This document shows, in pieces, positions 55,249 through 64,000 of a stretch of 64,000 nt of DNA. Location: NCBI GenBank assembly GCA_031272485.1, contig JAISTV010000001.1:1-64000 (forward strand). Reading direction: 5' to 3'. The stretch is from Eubacteriales Family XIII. Incertae Sedis bacterium (lineage in GTDB: Bacteria > Bacillota > Clostridia > Peptostreptococcales > Anaerovoracaceae). Each line of letters starts with the position of its first letter. Position 1 is the stretch's first letter. A model generated the notes under the pieces. The model made no database searches, was not told where the DNA came from, and saw only the letters and a program-made list of their open reading frames with translations. The position numbers and the translations under genes were made by a program.

Positions 55249-56712
55249 ATGAAAATCGCTTTTGGGAAAAGCAGATATTTTTTGTGTATAGTTCTGGGAT
55301 TTGTAGTCGCAGCGTTTACGCTCGCGGCGTACGGGTGCGCGGCGCAGGCGGCAGCGGAAACAACCTCTCCCTTTGTAGAAAAAACTATGGAAGCTACGCG
55401 GACGGAGGGTCCGGAGGATGCTTCCTTTCGGCTTGGCATGCATGAAAGCTATGTAGGGGAGGGGGACTCTCCATATGCAGACGGCGGGCTTCTGTACGAG
55501 CCGTTAATCATTACGGGCGATACGATAGGCGAACGGCAGATTTATTCGGTTCGGGATTTGGAGACCCTTGCCTCCCTGTACCTGTCGACCGATGAGCTAT
55601 ACGCGACCGGTCTGGGCATCCATGAGATGTGCGCTCTTCCGGCCGGCGCGGGTACGGCGGAACTTGCGGGCCTCGACCTGGCGGTTTTCCTTGGGCTCTG
55701 CGGCGCGGCGGACGCGGACGAGGATGCCCGTGTGTACTGGTTTACGGATAGCGGTACGCAGCCGGCCGGTGAGGTTTTACTGACCGATTTGGTCTCTGCC
55801 GAAGAAGGCCATCGCGCAATGCTCGCCTTTGGCGTGTTTGACGCGGTGCCTTTGGTGCGGTCCGCGGACGCGGCGGGCTATGACGCAAGCGCCGGAAACG
55901 CGGGAGGGCCCTTGCTGCTCTGCTTGCCGGCAGGAGATGAGGTATATGCTGTCGCCGACGTCACAAAGCTGATTGTCGGCACGAGAAGTGAAGACCCCCG
56001 TTACGATTTTCACGCGGACGGAGGCGGGGACGCACAGGAACCGGTTCTCACTATCCGGGTCTTTGCAGCGGGCGCCGCGGAAGACAGTACGCCTATTAGC
56101 GTTCTGACCTATACCGCGGCCAATCTGGAGCAATTAGCCGCGACGTTTCCGGAGCACGTTTCGGGCGGGTATTTCGGCACGATAGGCGACAAGGCGAGTA
56201 CGGAGGGCATGGTAATCGGCGGCTGGATTGACTATTACGAGGGGCTGGACTTTGGCTGGTTCCTGCAGGAGCAGGTGGGGCTGGACGCGCTGAGCGGACG
56301 CGCACTTTTGTACGGCCGGTCCGGGGAGGCATATGTTCCGGAGGATGCGGGGGAGCTTTACGGCGAGATTCCCGATCTGTCGTACTTCGCGGAAGCGCCG
56401 GCCAGGCCGGAGGCGTGCTACGTGCTGACGAGGGACGCAGTAGCCATTACGGGCAGCAGGCCTGTACTCGCGTTTTCGAAAAACGGATACCCCTTGCTTC
56501 CGGCACATGAACATGAAAGCGAAGACTATGTCAGCTACAACCAACTGAACGCGGCACTGGAAGCGCTCGGCGTGGCGAGTGAAGTGGGCGTGGTCAAAAA
56601 CAACAAGGGCCCCTTCATTGCCGGCCTCGGAAATCTGGACGGCCTGTACGGCGGCTACAGGCAGGAGACGGGCGGAGAGTGCATACGCATGGATATCTTT
56701 TTATCCATTTGA
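55249..56712 (+). CDS. Exported protein, possibly two molybdopterin-oxidoreductase-like domains
   Basis: Signal/TM N-terminus with AAYGCAA; repeated pattern of IIT..IGERQIYSVRDLETLA.. and LTIRVF..VLTYTAANLEQLA..; no named family certain. Confidence 0.6.
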   Translation: MKIAFGKSRYFLCIVLGFVVAAFTLAAYGCAAQAAAETTSPFVEKTMEATRTEGPEDASFRLGMHESYVGEGDSPYADGGLLYEPLIITGDTIGERQIYSVRDLETLASLYLSTDELYATGLGIHEMCALPAGAGTAELAGLDLAVFLGLCGAADADEDARVYWFTDSGTQPAGEVLLTDLVSAEEGHRAMLAFGVFDAVPLVRSADAAGYDASAGNAGGPLLLCLPAGDEVYAVADVTKLIVGTRSEDPRYDFHADGGGDAQEPVLTIRVFAAGAAEDSTPISVLTYTAANLEQLAATFPEHVSGGYFGTIGDKASTEGMVIGGWIDYYEGLDFGWFLQEQVGLDALSGRALLYGRSGEAYVPEDAGELYGEIPDLSYFAEAPARPEACYVLTRDAVAITGSRPVLAFSKNGYPLLPAHEHESEDYVSYNQLNAALEALGVASEVGVVKNNKGPFIAGLGNLDGLYGGYRQETGGECIRMDIFLSI

Positions 56713-56756
56713 TTATAGAATTCGTTGTTTTTGTTATTAAGAAAAGGGAGAGTGTT

Positions 56757-59267
56757 ATGAAGAACCGGATAACGAAAAATGCGGGGGCGCGGATTTGGGC
56801 GTTGCTGCTTGTGGCGTTGCTGCTCGTAACTATGGCAATGCCGACGCTGGCATACGCCGACGAGACTACGTCTGAGAGCGCGACTGAGCTCGCGGAGCCG
56901 GAGACCGGCACAGGAATTGAAGTTCTCGACGACGAGGAGGAGGAGGCGTCGCTTGCTACGCTTACGCTTGCGGGGGCGCCGGAGACCTGGCTGGTTCTGG
57001 ATGAGCGGACGATGGATCCTATCGTTGTGGACCTGGATGAGGAATATGCAAACGGCGCGCTGACGCTGGCCGGGAAGGATCAGGACGCGGCGGCCTTTGA
57101 CCTTACGGGCAAGGATGTCACGTGGGCGCTCGGGACGGGCAGCGGCACGCTGGTGCCCGCGGAGGATGTAAGCCTCGACGGAAGCGAGCTTACCGTTCGC
57201 TCTACGGGCCGCGTGTATATCACGGCCACCGTGGACGGCGTTACGAGCAACGCGCTGCGCCTCACTTACGGGGTGAATTCCTATACGCTGACGATTACGG
57301 TGGACGGCGGCGAGCCTATAGTCGTGACGGCGGAGGATCTGAACGCGCTGTCCTCGGCGTCCGTACGCACCTATTCGGCGCAGTCGCACGGCGGGGCCAC
57401 GGACTCCTATTACTCAGGATACGGCCCGACCCTCGAAGAGATTATCAAGACCTACGCGGGCGTGAGCTTGGATCGCGTGGCGAAAGTCTCGTTCATCGCG
57501 ACAGACAACTACGCCACCAATTTCAACGATCCGGAGGGCGGCCTTTTCAACGCGCGGTACTGCTACGATACGGAAGAATCCTATACGGCGGTCGTTCCGA
57601 TGATTGCGACGCTCTCGTCGCAGACCAAGACGTCGAATAAGGACGAGCTGGACACGCACCAGACGCTGCGCCTGCTCTTGGGTCAATCGTCCTGGACGAA
57701 CCACCAGACCGGGCAGCTGTCCTACTGGGTCAAGGGTATGAGCATCACGCTGAAGGAATACCCGTCGCTGTATCTGATGGGCTACCGCGTGTGGGATAGC
57801 AGTTTTGACGCAAACAACGGTTTTGCGGAGATTACACAGACGCTCGACCCGACTTCTCTCATAGGCGACAACGGAACCGGCGGCGGGGTCTCCACGCAGA
57901 ACCTGGCGCTGACGTTCAGCGGGCCCGTGGAGATAACCGACGCGGATGCGCTGCTGGCATCGCTGAACATTACGTACAAGACGGCAAACAAGGATACGAC
58001 GGTAAGCGTGGATCCGGACGATCCGAATACGATTATCATTCAGATGCGCGACAAGGCGGGCACCACGACGGCGCAGGCGGGTTCCGCCCTGAAGGTCACG
58101 CCTGTCAACTTCTCGAGGTTGATAGACGGCCTTGTGGAAAGCGGCGTAGAAAATCCGCAAAACGCGTACCTGACCTACGACATAGCGACAACGCAGCCGA
58201 CGGGCCTGGCGCTGGAGAAGACGGCGGAGACGGTCGGAACGGCGGATACGCCCGCGAGCGTGACATACAAGATTTCCGGCATTCCGCTTATCCGCTCGAT
58301 GAACTTCCTGCGCTTCACGCACGATGACGTGGCGGTGGGAAGTGCCGGCTACTTTACGATTCACTCGCACACGTTCTACACGATGTACGCGGCGACGCAC
58401 GTGAACTCTCTCGTCACGGCGGCCAACATAGCGACGTTTGACGCGGCGGGCTATGTTCTCACAAACAACGGGGACGGCAGCTTTACCGTGACGGCGAAAG
58501 AGGCGATGGAGGGCGAGACGCTCGCCTGGGAAGTCTGGGCCTATCCGTACAGAAGCCCGGCGGACAACAAGATTCTGATTGCCGACCTGCTCGAGACGAC
58601 AGACGCCAGCGACGAGGTGAAGGCGGCGGCAATTGCCGTAATCCAGAACCCCGACGCAACAGCCGAGGAAGTCGCGGCAGCCATCGACGCGCTTAAAGGC
58701 AGCGATTCCGGTGATTCGGGTTCGGGAGACTCCGGCGATTCTGGTGATTCGGGTACGGGAGACTCCGGCAGCGGTTCGGACACAGGAGACTCGGGAGGTT
58801 CGGGCTCCGGCAGTGGTTCGGGCTCCGGCACAGGTGACTCCGGTAGTTCGGGCACCGGCACCGGGAGCGGTTCGACCGGTAGCACCGGAACCGGCAGCGG
58901 CAGTACCGGAACCGGTAGCACCGGTAGCAGCAGCGCGGGTAGCGGCACATACTACTACGGTAGCGGGACATACAGTTCCGGCAACAGCACGGGCAGCACA
59001 ACAGAGACTACCACCGCCGCCACGGGCAGCGCAGTTGAAAGCGCGGATACCACAATTGAAAACGCGGATGTACCGCTGTCAAGCAGCAACGTCCTGACGG
59101 ACAACGCAGGCAGTGACGGGAGCCTGGCGGATAGCGCTGCGACAGACAGCAGCGACTCCGGCGGCATATCGAAGACGCTGGCTCTGGGCCTCGTCATAGG
59201 TCTGGCGGCGCTGGCGGCCATCCTGCTGCTCTTGCTGTTGTGGTTGCGCTCGCGGCGCACCGCATGA
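56757..59267 (+). CDS. Surface protein with molybdopterin-oxidoreductase-like domain, Ser/Gly-rich repeat linker and C-terminal TM anchor
   Basis: Signal peptide; LTITVDGGEPIVVTAEDLNALSS...PTLEEIIKTYAGVSLDRVAKVSFIATDNYATNF...LRLLLGQSSWTNHQTGQLSYWVKGMSITLKE; DSGSG repeats; TM + RSRRTA. Confidence 0.7.
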   Translation: MKNRITKNAGARIWALLLVALLLVTMAMPTLAYADETTSESATELAEPETGTGIEVLDDEEEEASLATLTLAGAPETWLVLDERTMDPIVVDLDEEYANGALTLAGKDQDAAAFDLTGKDVTWALGTGSGTLVPAEDVSLDGSELTVRSTGRVYITATVDGVTSNALRLTYGVNSYTLTITVDGGEPIVVTAEDLNALSSASVRTYSAQSHGGATDSYYSGYGPTLEEIIKTYAGVSLDRVAKVSFIATDNYATNFNDPEGGLFNARYCYDTEESYTAVVPMIATLSSQTKTSNKDELDTHQTLRLLLGQSSWTNHQTGQLSYWVKGMSITLKEYPSLYLMGYRVWDSSFDANNGFAEITQTLDPTSLIGDNGTGGGVSTQNLALTFSGPVEITDADALLASLNITYKTANKDTTVSVDPDDPNTIIIQMRDKAGTTTAQAGSALKVTPVNFSRLIDGLVESGVENPQNAYLTYDIATTQPTGLALEKTAETVGTADTPASVTYKISGIPLIRSMNFLRFTHDDVAVGSAGYFTIHSHTFYTMYAATHVNSLVTAANIATFDAAGYVLTNNGDGSFTVTAKEAMEGETLAWEVWAYPYRSPADNKILIADLLETTDASDEVKAAAIAVIQNPDATAEEVAAAIDALKGSDSGDSGSGDSGDSGDSGTGDSGSGSDTGDSGGSGSGSGSGSGTGDSGSSGTGTGSGSTGSTGTGSGSTGTGSTGSSSAGSGTYYYGSGTYSSGNSTGSTTETTTAATGSAVESADTTIENADVPLSSSNVLTDNAGSDGSLADSAATDSSDSGGISKTLALGLVIGLAALAAILLLLLLWLRSRRTA
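58702..58960 (+). repeat. Low-complexity GDSGSG/GSTGTG repeat region
   Basis: Degenerate hexanucleotide/nonanucleotide repeats (ggttcgggc, accggtagc). Confidence 0.85.
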
Positions 59268-59989
59268 TAGAGATTACGGGCCTTAGTAAAGGGTATTTTG
59301 GCAAGACCGTACTGGAGGACATCTCCTTTGTGTGCGAAACCGGTGCGGTCTGCGGCCTGATTGGATACAACGGCGCCGGCAAGACGACGCTGCTGCGGTG
59401 CATGGCCGGTATATACCGTCCTGACGCGGGCAGCGTCCGGCTCGGCGGCGAAGATGTGTGGGAAAACGCCGGTCGTAAAGCGGAAACATTCCTGCTGGCG
59501 GAGGATCCGTATTTCCTGCCGCAGGCCACACTCTTTACCATGCGCGACTTTTACAGGGGCTACACGCCTTCCTGGGACGACGAGGTCTTCGAACGGCTGA
59601 TGGTGGCATTCCGCCTCCCCGGCACGCAGAAAATAAGTTCGTTCTCCAAGGGCATGCGCCGGCAGGCAGGGATTCTCCTCGCGTTCTCTGCCACGCCGAA
59701 ATATCTGTTTCTGGACGAGATTTTTGACGGACTCGATCTGGCTATGCGGCGCGTCATGCGGACGCTGCTTGCAGCGTATGTGCGCACGCGGCAGGCGACG
59801 GCTGTCGTCACGTCGCACAATCTGCGCGAGCTCGAGGACGGGATAGACAAGATCGTTATGATTCGGCAAAACCGCCTGACCTATGAGGGGCCGGTGGCGG
59901 ACATACGCGAGGCGCACGGGACGCTCGAGGCGTATTTTCTCGGGGAGCGCGAGGTGGATGAGTCGGCGTTTTCCGGAGTGTTCCAATGA
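59264..59989 (+). CDS. ABC transporter ATP-binding protein
   Basis: GYNGAGKTTLLRCMAGIYRPDAG, SFSKGMRRQAGILLAFS, YLFLDEIFDGLD; ATGA overlap with upstream CDS. Confidence 0.92.
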   Translation: MIEITGLSKGYFGKTVLEDISFVCETGAVCGLIGYNGAGKTTLLRCMAGIYRPDAGSVRLGGEDVWENAGRKAETFLLAEDPYFLPQATLFTMRDFYRGYTPSWDDEVFERLMVAFRLPGTQKISSFSKGMRRQAGILLAFSATPKYLFLDEIFDGLDLAMRRVMRTLLAAYVRTRQATAVVTSHNLRELEDGIDKIVMIRQNRLTYEGPVADIREAHGTLEAYFLGEREVDESAFSGVFQ

Positions 59990-62187
59990 TTCGCCACGAC
60001 CTTAAGCTGTGCTTTCGCGGAATGCTGCCGCTCACACTCGCCGGACTGTGCGTGCTGCTCGTCTTCGTACCGCTCGGGACGGCGGCCGTGCCGGGCGACT
60101 CCATCTTCGAGGTGGAGGTCACGCACGACCAGATGAAATGGCGGTTTATCGCCGACGGCTTCGTTCCGCTCGTGCAGGGTTTTTGCGTCTTGCTCGGCCT
60201 TGCCCTGGGCTTCGCGGCCTTTCGTTTCGTTCTCGATCCCGCGCGCGCGCAGCTTATTTTTGCGCTGGGCCTTAAGCGCGGAGTTCTTTATCGCAACCGG
60301 GCTTTGGCCGGCACGTATTTGCTGCTTTTGGCAATAATGCTGCCGCTGGCCGTATCGCTGTGTCTGAACATAGCGTCGGTAGGCGCCTGGCCGGGTGTTT
60401 TCGCCGCGTGGGTCTACGTTTGCGGCGGCCTGTTTGTGACGGCACTGGCGGCTTTTTGCTGCGCGGCGCTGGGCTGCCTGCTGGCAGGCGTGGCGGGCGA
60501 GGCGCTGTTTTTCGGCGCGACACTTCTGACGCTCCCATATGCCGTGAGCTATGCGGCCGGCGCGTTCTTAAAGTATCTGCTGTGGGGCAATCCTTACGGG
60601 GCCTCGCCTTACCTCGGACCGGGCCCCATCCGGCCGCAGGAGACGGACCTTGCCGTGCGGTTTGACCCGCTGCGGTTTTTCTATGCGGATTTGCAGACGC
60701 ACCGTATGTTCTACCGGCCGCTGGATTCGGGCGAGGCGCCGGGAATCGAAGCAGGCGCTGTTCTTATCTGGGGCGCCGTATGCGTGCTGCTGCTGATTCT
60801 GGGAAGCATGGTCTTTAACGCGCGACGCGTTGAGCAGGCAGGGTTTGCGTTCAAGTCGCAGATTATGCTTAACGTCAGCACGTTCGGCCCGTCGCTGTTT
60901 GCGGGCGCATTTGTTTTCTCGCTTGGCGCGGTGGTGGGTGTCTGGTTCGGATGCGTGCTCGGCATCGCTGTATTTGCCGTGTGCCTGGCGGTGGCGGCAA
61001 GGGGCGCGGGCCTTTCTGATACGAGAAAGTCGCGCCGGGTAATCGCGATGGCCCTGCCGATAGCGGTCAAAACCGCCCTGGCATTGGCGCTGGCTGCAGG
61101 CGCAGCGTCCGGCTTCGGGGCATATGGTTCGCTGCCCGACGAGGCGGAAGTGACGAGCGTTCGCGTATCGTACGTGGGCAGTCCGAATGTGCTTGGCATA
61201 GCGGCTTACGGGAGCAGCACGGCCACAAGCTATTATATTTCCGCGGCCCCGGCGTATACGGACGCGGACGATATCCGCGCGGCGGTGGCGGTTCATCGTC
61301 TGTTTGACGAAAGCGGGCGGCTGCCTTTGGCGAAAGACGAGGCGGACTTTGCGGGTACGGTTGTGCCTTACGACATCCGCTTCGATTATGTGCTGCGTGA
61401 CGGAACGCAGAAAACGTGGTACTACGACCGCGCGTCGCTCATGCAGCTCGAACAGGTGGCGGGGCTCACGCCGGACGCAGGGCTGGCGTATGCGCTCGGC
61501 GGCAGTGGCGACGTAGGGGACGACGGGTCTTCCTGGGCGCGGGAGGCGTATCTTTCCGGCAGCGTCTATCTTGCGGACCCGACCTATCGCGAGATATTCT
61601 CGCTGGGCCTGTCTAAGGAGGATCGCACGGGGCTGCTCGCGGCCATCCGCGCGGATGAGGCGGCGCTGTCTTTTGCGGACCGCTACTATCCTTCGGAAGA
61701 GGCGCTCGGCATCCTTATGTTCACGCCGTCTGGCGCGGATGATCTGGTAACCTGGTCCTATCATCTGAGCAATGCGTTTATCTTCGTTTCCCCGGCGCAT
61801 GAACAGACCCTCGCGTTTCTGAAAGAGCACGATCTGTGGCTTGAAACATACGGCCAGGGGGCGGCGGAAGCCGCGGATATTACGCGGCTCATCCTGCAGG
61901 ACTACGACCCGTACATAGGTATGAACGCCCCGACGTTTCCGCAGTCCCCGTATTTCATGTCCTATATCTCGGAGCGGTCCGATGATTTTCGTATCGTGAA
62001 GGACTTTGGCAATCCGGACGAAATCCGCGACCCGGAGCAGATTGCGGAAATTGCGCCCGCGCTGCGCAGCACTTATCTGCTTACGGGTTCGGGAAGCCTT
62101 GCAGCGGTTCAGTACGAAGGATCCGACAAATGGGTGTACCTGTTTTTGCCTGGCGAGTACAAAGTAAACGGAGACGGGATGCAGTAG
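59986..62187 (+). CDS. ABC-2-like permease with large extracytoplasmic domain
   Basis: Multiple TM segments in N-terminal half, long hydrophilic C-terminal half; overlaps ATPase gene by 4 bp. Confidence 0.75.
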   Translation: MIRHDLKLCFRGMLPLTLAGLCVLLVFVPLGTAAVPGDSIFEVEVTHDQMKWRFIADGFVPLVQGFCVLLGLALGFAAFRFVLDPARAQLIFALGLKRGVLYRNRALAGTYLLLLAIMLPLAVSLCLNIASVGAWPGVFAAWVYVCGGLFVTALAAFCCAALGCLLAGVAGEALFFGATLLTLPYAVSYAAGAFLKYLLWGNPYGASPYLGPGPIRPQETDLAVRFDPLRFFYADLQTHRMFYRPLDSGEAPGIEAGAVLIWGAVCVLLLILGSMVFNARRVEQAGFAFKSQIMLNVSTFGPSLFAGAFVFSLGAVVGVWFGCVLGIAVFAVCLAVAARGAGLSDTRKSRRVIAMALPIAVKTALALALAAGAASGFGAYGSLPDEAEVTSVRVSYVGSPNVLGIAAYGSSTATSYYISAAPAYTDADDIRAAVAVHRLFDESGRLPLAKDEADFAGTVVPYDIRFDYVLRDGTQKTWYYDRASLMQLEQVAGLTPDAGLAYALGGSGDVGDDGSSWAREAYLSGSVYLADPTYREIFSLGLSKEDRTGLLAAIRADEAALSFADRYYPSEEALGILMFTPSGADDLVTWSYHLSNAFIFVSPAHEQTLAFLKEHDLWLETYGQGAAEAADITRLILQDYDPYIGMNAPTFPQSPYFMSYISERSDDFRIVKDFGNPDEIRDPEQIAEIAPALRSTYLLTGSGSLAAVQYEGSDKWVYLFLPGEYKVNGDGMQ

Positions 62188-62216
62188 AATCATATCCGGG
62201 AAGGCAGGAACAAAAG

Positions 62217-63065
62217 ATGGTATCGATGAAATTGATTGACGAGTGGCTTAAGGAGGATGTGCCGTATTTCGACTTGACTACGGAGCTGCTGGGCACCGGC
62301 GAGGCGGCGGGCAGCATCGCGTATTTTTCGCGCAGCCCCGTGACGGTAAGCTGCGTGGATGAGGCGGCGGCGCTTCTCACACGCTGCGGGCTAACCGTTA
62401 CGGAAAGGGCAGTCAGCGGGCAGACGCTATTGTCCGGTGAGACGGTGATTGCGGCGGAAGGGCGTACGGCGGGCATTCATAAGGCATGGCGTGTGACGCT
62501 CAGCCTGCTGGAATACGCGTGCGGCATCTCCACACGTACGGCTGCGCTCGTAGCCGCGGCGCGCGAAGCGGCTCCGGACATCGCGGTGCTGACGACGCGA
62601 AAGATCTTTCCGGGCACGAAGGCGGTATCCATTGCCGCCGTTATAGCGGGCGGGGCGCTGCCGCACCGGCTGGGGCTCGGCGAGACGGTACTGATCTTCG
62701 ACAAGCATTTGGAGAAGATAGACGGTGGCTACAGTGGCCTTGCAAAGAGGATGCCGGCTCTGCGCCGGCAGGCGTGCGGCAAAGAAATCTGCGTTGAGGT
62801 CTCCGCGCCCGAAGAAGCGCTACTCATGACGCGGGCAGGCGCGGATGCTTTGCAGTTCGACAAGGTCCCGCAGGAGAAGCTGACAGAAATCGTGACGAGC
62901 GTGCGGGCCGCAGCGCTCGAACGCGGCCGTGAGATACGCCTTATCGCGGCGGGCGGTGTGAATGCGGAGAACGCGGGCGCCTACGCGCGCACGGGCGTGG
63001 ACGCGATTTCTACCACGTGGCCATACTTCGGGAAACCGGCGGATATGACGGTGCGGATTACGTGA
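62217..63065 (+). CDS. modD: ModD-like (nicotinate-nucleotide pyrophosphorylase paralogue associated with Mo uptake)
   Basis: QPRTase-like TTRKIFPGTKAVSIAAVIAGGALPHRLGLGETVLIFDKHL; RLIAAGGVNAENAGAYARTGVDAISTTWPYFGKPADM. Confidence 0.85.
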   Translation: MVSMKLIDEWLKEDVPYFDLTTELLGTGEAAGSIAYFSRSPVTVSCVDEAAALLTRCGLTVTERAVSGQTLLSGETVIAAEGRTAGIHKAWRVTLSLLEYACGISTRTAALVAAAREAAPDIAVLTTRKIFPGTKAVSIAAVIAGGALPHRLGLGETVLIFDKHLEKIDGGYSGLAKRMPALRRQACGKEICVEVSAPEEALLMTRAGADALQFDKVPQEKLTEIVTSVRAAALERGREIRLIAAGGVNAENAGAYARTGVDAISTTWPYFGKPADMTVRIT

Positions 63066-63066
63066 T

Positions 63067-64000
63067 ATGTTTGCGGGCCGGATGAAAACGGTATATGTGC
63101 TCCTCGGCATCCTACTGGTAGCGATGTTCTTTCTTTCGCTCGGCATCGGAAGGTATAACATAGCGCCCGCGGACGTTCTGGCGCTTCTTACGGGGCGCGG
63201 GGCGGAAGCGGGCGTCAGTGATATGGACCGGATTGTGTTCTGGTCCATCCGGTTGCCGCGGCTGCTGTGCGCCATGCTGATCGGCGCGGCGCTGTCCTGT
63301 TCCGGAGCCACTTATCAGGGCATCTTTCGTAACCCGCTTGTTTCGCCCGATATACTCGGCGCGGCGGCCGGCGCGAGTTTCGGCGCGGCGCTGTCTGTCT
63401 TTCTGGGGCTCGGAAAGATTCCTTTACAGGTTCTTTCGTTTTGCTGCGGGGCGTGCGGCGTGCTGCTTTCCTACCGGATCGGCATGCGTTTTTCCGGGCG
63501 TATGCGCGACAATACCGTGACGCTGGTGCTTTGCGGCATGGTCATCACCGCGATTTTCTCCGCCCTGATTTCGGGCGTAAAGCTCGTGGCCGACCCCTAC
63601 GACGATTTGCCGGCCATCACGTTTTGGCTGATGGGGGGACTCTCCTACGTGACAGCGGACGACGTGCTGCTGATGCTCGCGCCGCTGCTTGCGGGGTTTC
63701 TAATGCTGTTTCTTCTGCGGCACCGGCTGAATGTCCTGTCGCTTTCGGACGAGGAGATTGGCGCGCTCGGTGTGGATGCAAAGAAAACGCGGGCGGTGGT
63801 TATCCTTGGCGCGACGCTGCTGACATCGGGTTCGGTCGCCGTAGGGGGCATGATTGCGTGGGTAGGCCTTATCGTGCCGCACGCCGCACGTCTGATTGCC
63901 GGACCGAATTTCGGAAAGCTCCTGCCGTCTTCTTTTTTTCTGGGCGCCGTGTTTCTCATGGCGGCGGATGCCGTGTGCCGGACCCTGTTGTCAATCGAGC
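63067..64000 (+). CDS. FecCD/BtuC-type ABC transporter permease (truncated by window end)
   Basis: RLPRLLCAMLIGAALSCSGATYQGIFRNPLVSPDILGAAAGASFGAAL; GLIVPHAARLIAGPNFGKLLP; open to window end. Confidence 0.93.
   Translation, partial: MFAGRMKTVYVLLGILLVAMFFLSLGIGRYNIAPADVLALLTGRGAEAGVSDMDRIVFWSIRLPRLLCAMLIGAALSCSGATYQGIFRNPLVSPDILGAAAGASFGAALSVFLGLGKIPLQVLSFCCGACGVLLSYRIGMRFSGRMRDNTVTLVLCGMVITAIFSALISGVKLVADPYDDLPAITFWLMGGLSYVTADDVLLMLAPLLAGFLMLFLLRHRLNVLSLSDEEIGALGVDAKKTRAVVILGATLLTSGSVAVGGMIAWVGLIVPHAARLIAGPNFGKLLPSSFFLGAVFLMAADAVCRTLLSIE

Noticed and set aside
58702-58960. Short tandem repeats resembling a CRISPR-like array
   Set aside because: Units are 6-9 nt, in frame, encode a Ser/Gly/Asp-rich linker and lack unique spacers.
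44909-59267. LPXTG sortase sorting signals in the surface proteins
   Set aside because: None of the C-termini show LPxTG; all end in TM segments with basic tails.
60568-62193. 541-aa minus-strand ORF opposite the ABC permease
   Set aside because: Antisense shadow of a gene in a tightly spaced operon.

Overview
64 kb of high-GC bacterial chromosome. Gene order (murB-PHP-rapZ-yvcK-whiA) and a GAAC-N4-GTTC SOS box point to a Firmicutes/Clostridia-type genome. Most of the window is housekeeping: mutY, argGH, murB to whiA, murI, pepF, nadK, ilvCB, rmuC, a hybrid sensor kinase, deoB, dinB and one tRNA-Arg. No CRISPR array, integrase, transposase or rRNA was recognised. The main accessory content is: (1) a 7-gene molybdenum operon, moaA-moaC-MOSC/MogA fusion-moeA-like-modA-modB-modC (minus strand, 9092 to 3058), divergent from a Crp/Fnr regulator; (2) a giant InlB-B-repeat/MucBP-like surface protein (44909-50926); (3) an HTH-HipA-like kinase followed by a structured, repeat-rich intergenic island carrying a duplicated 3' end of the kinase gene; (4) a tightly packed block at 55.2-64 kb of two exported proteins with putative molybdopterin-oxidoreductase-like folds, an ABC ATPase/permease, ModD and a FecCD-type permease. 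The most notable observation is that the dyad TGTTCT-N4-AGAACA occurs in both the moaA/crp and the 54-55 kb divergent intergenic regions. On both sides of both dyads a -10-like hexamer (TAGAAT, TAGACT, TAGAAT, TATTAT) lies exactly 21 nt from the dyad edge. This suggests one Crp/Fnr-type regulon linking the Mo-cofactor operon to the surface-protein/ModD/FecCD operon about 46 kb away. A second pattern is a recurrent apparently leaderless arrangement (TAnnnT, 5-7 nt, ATG, no Shine-Dalgarno) at mutY, moaA, crp, murB and the diacylglycerol kinase gene. All family calls come from reading the translations; no searches were run.
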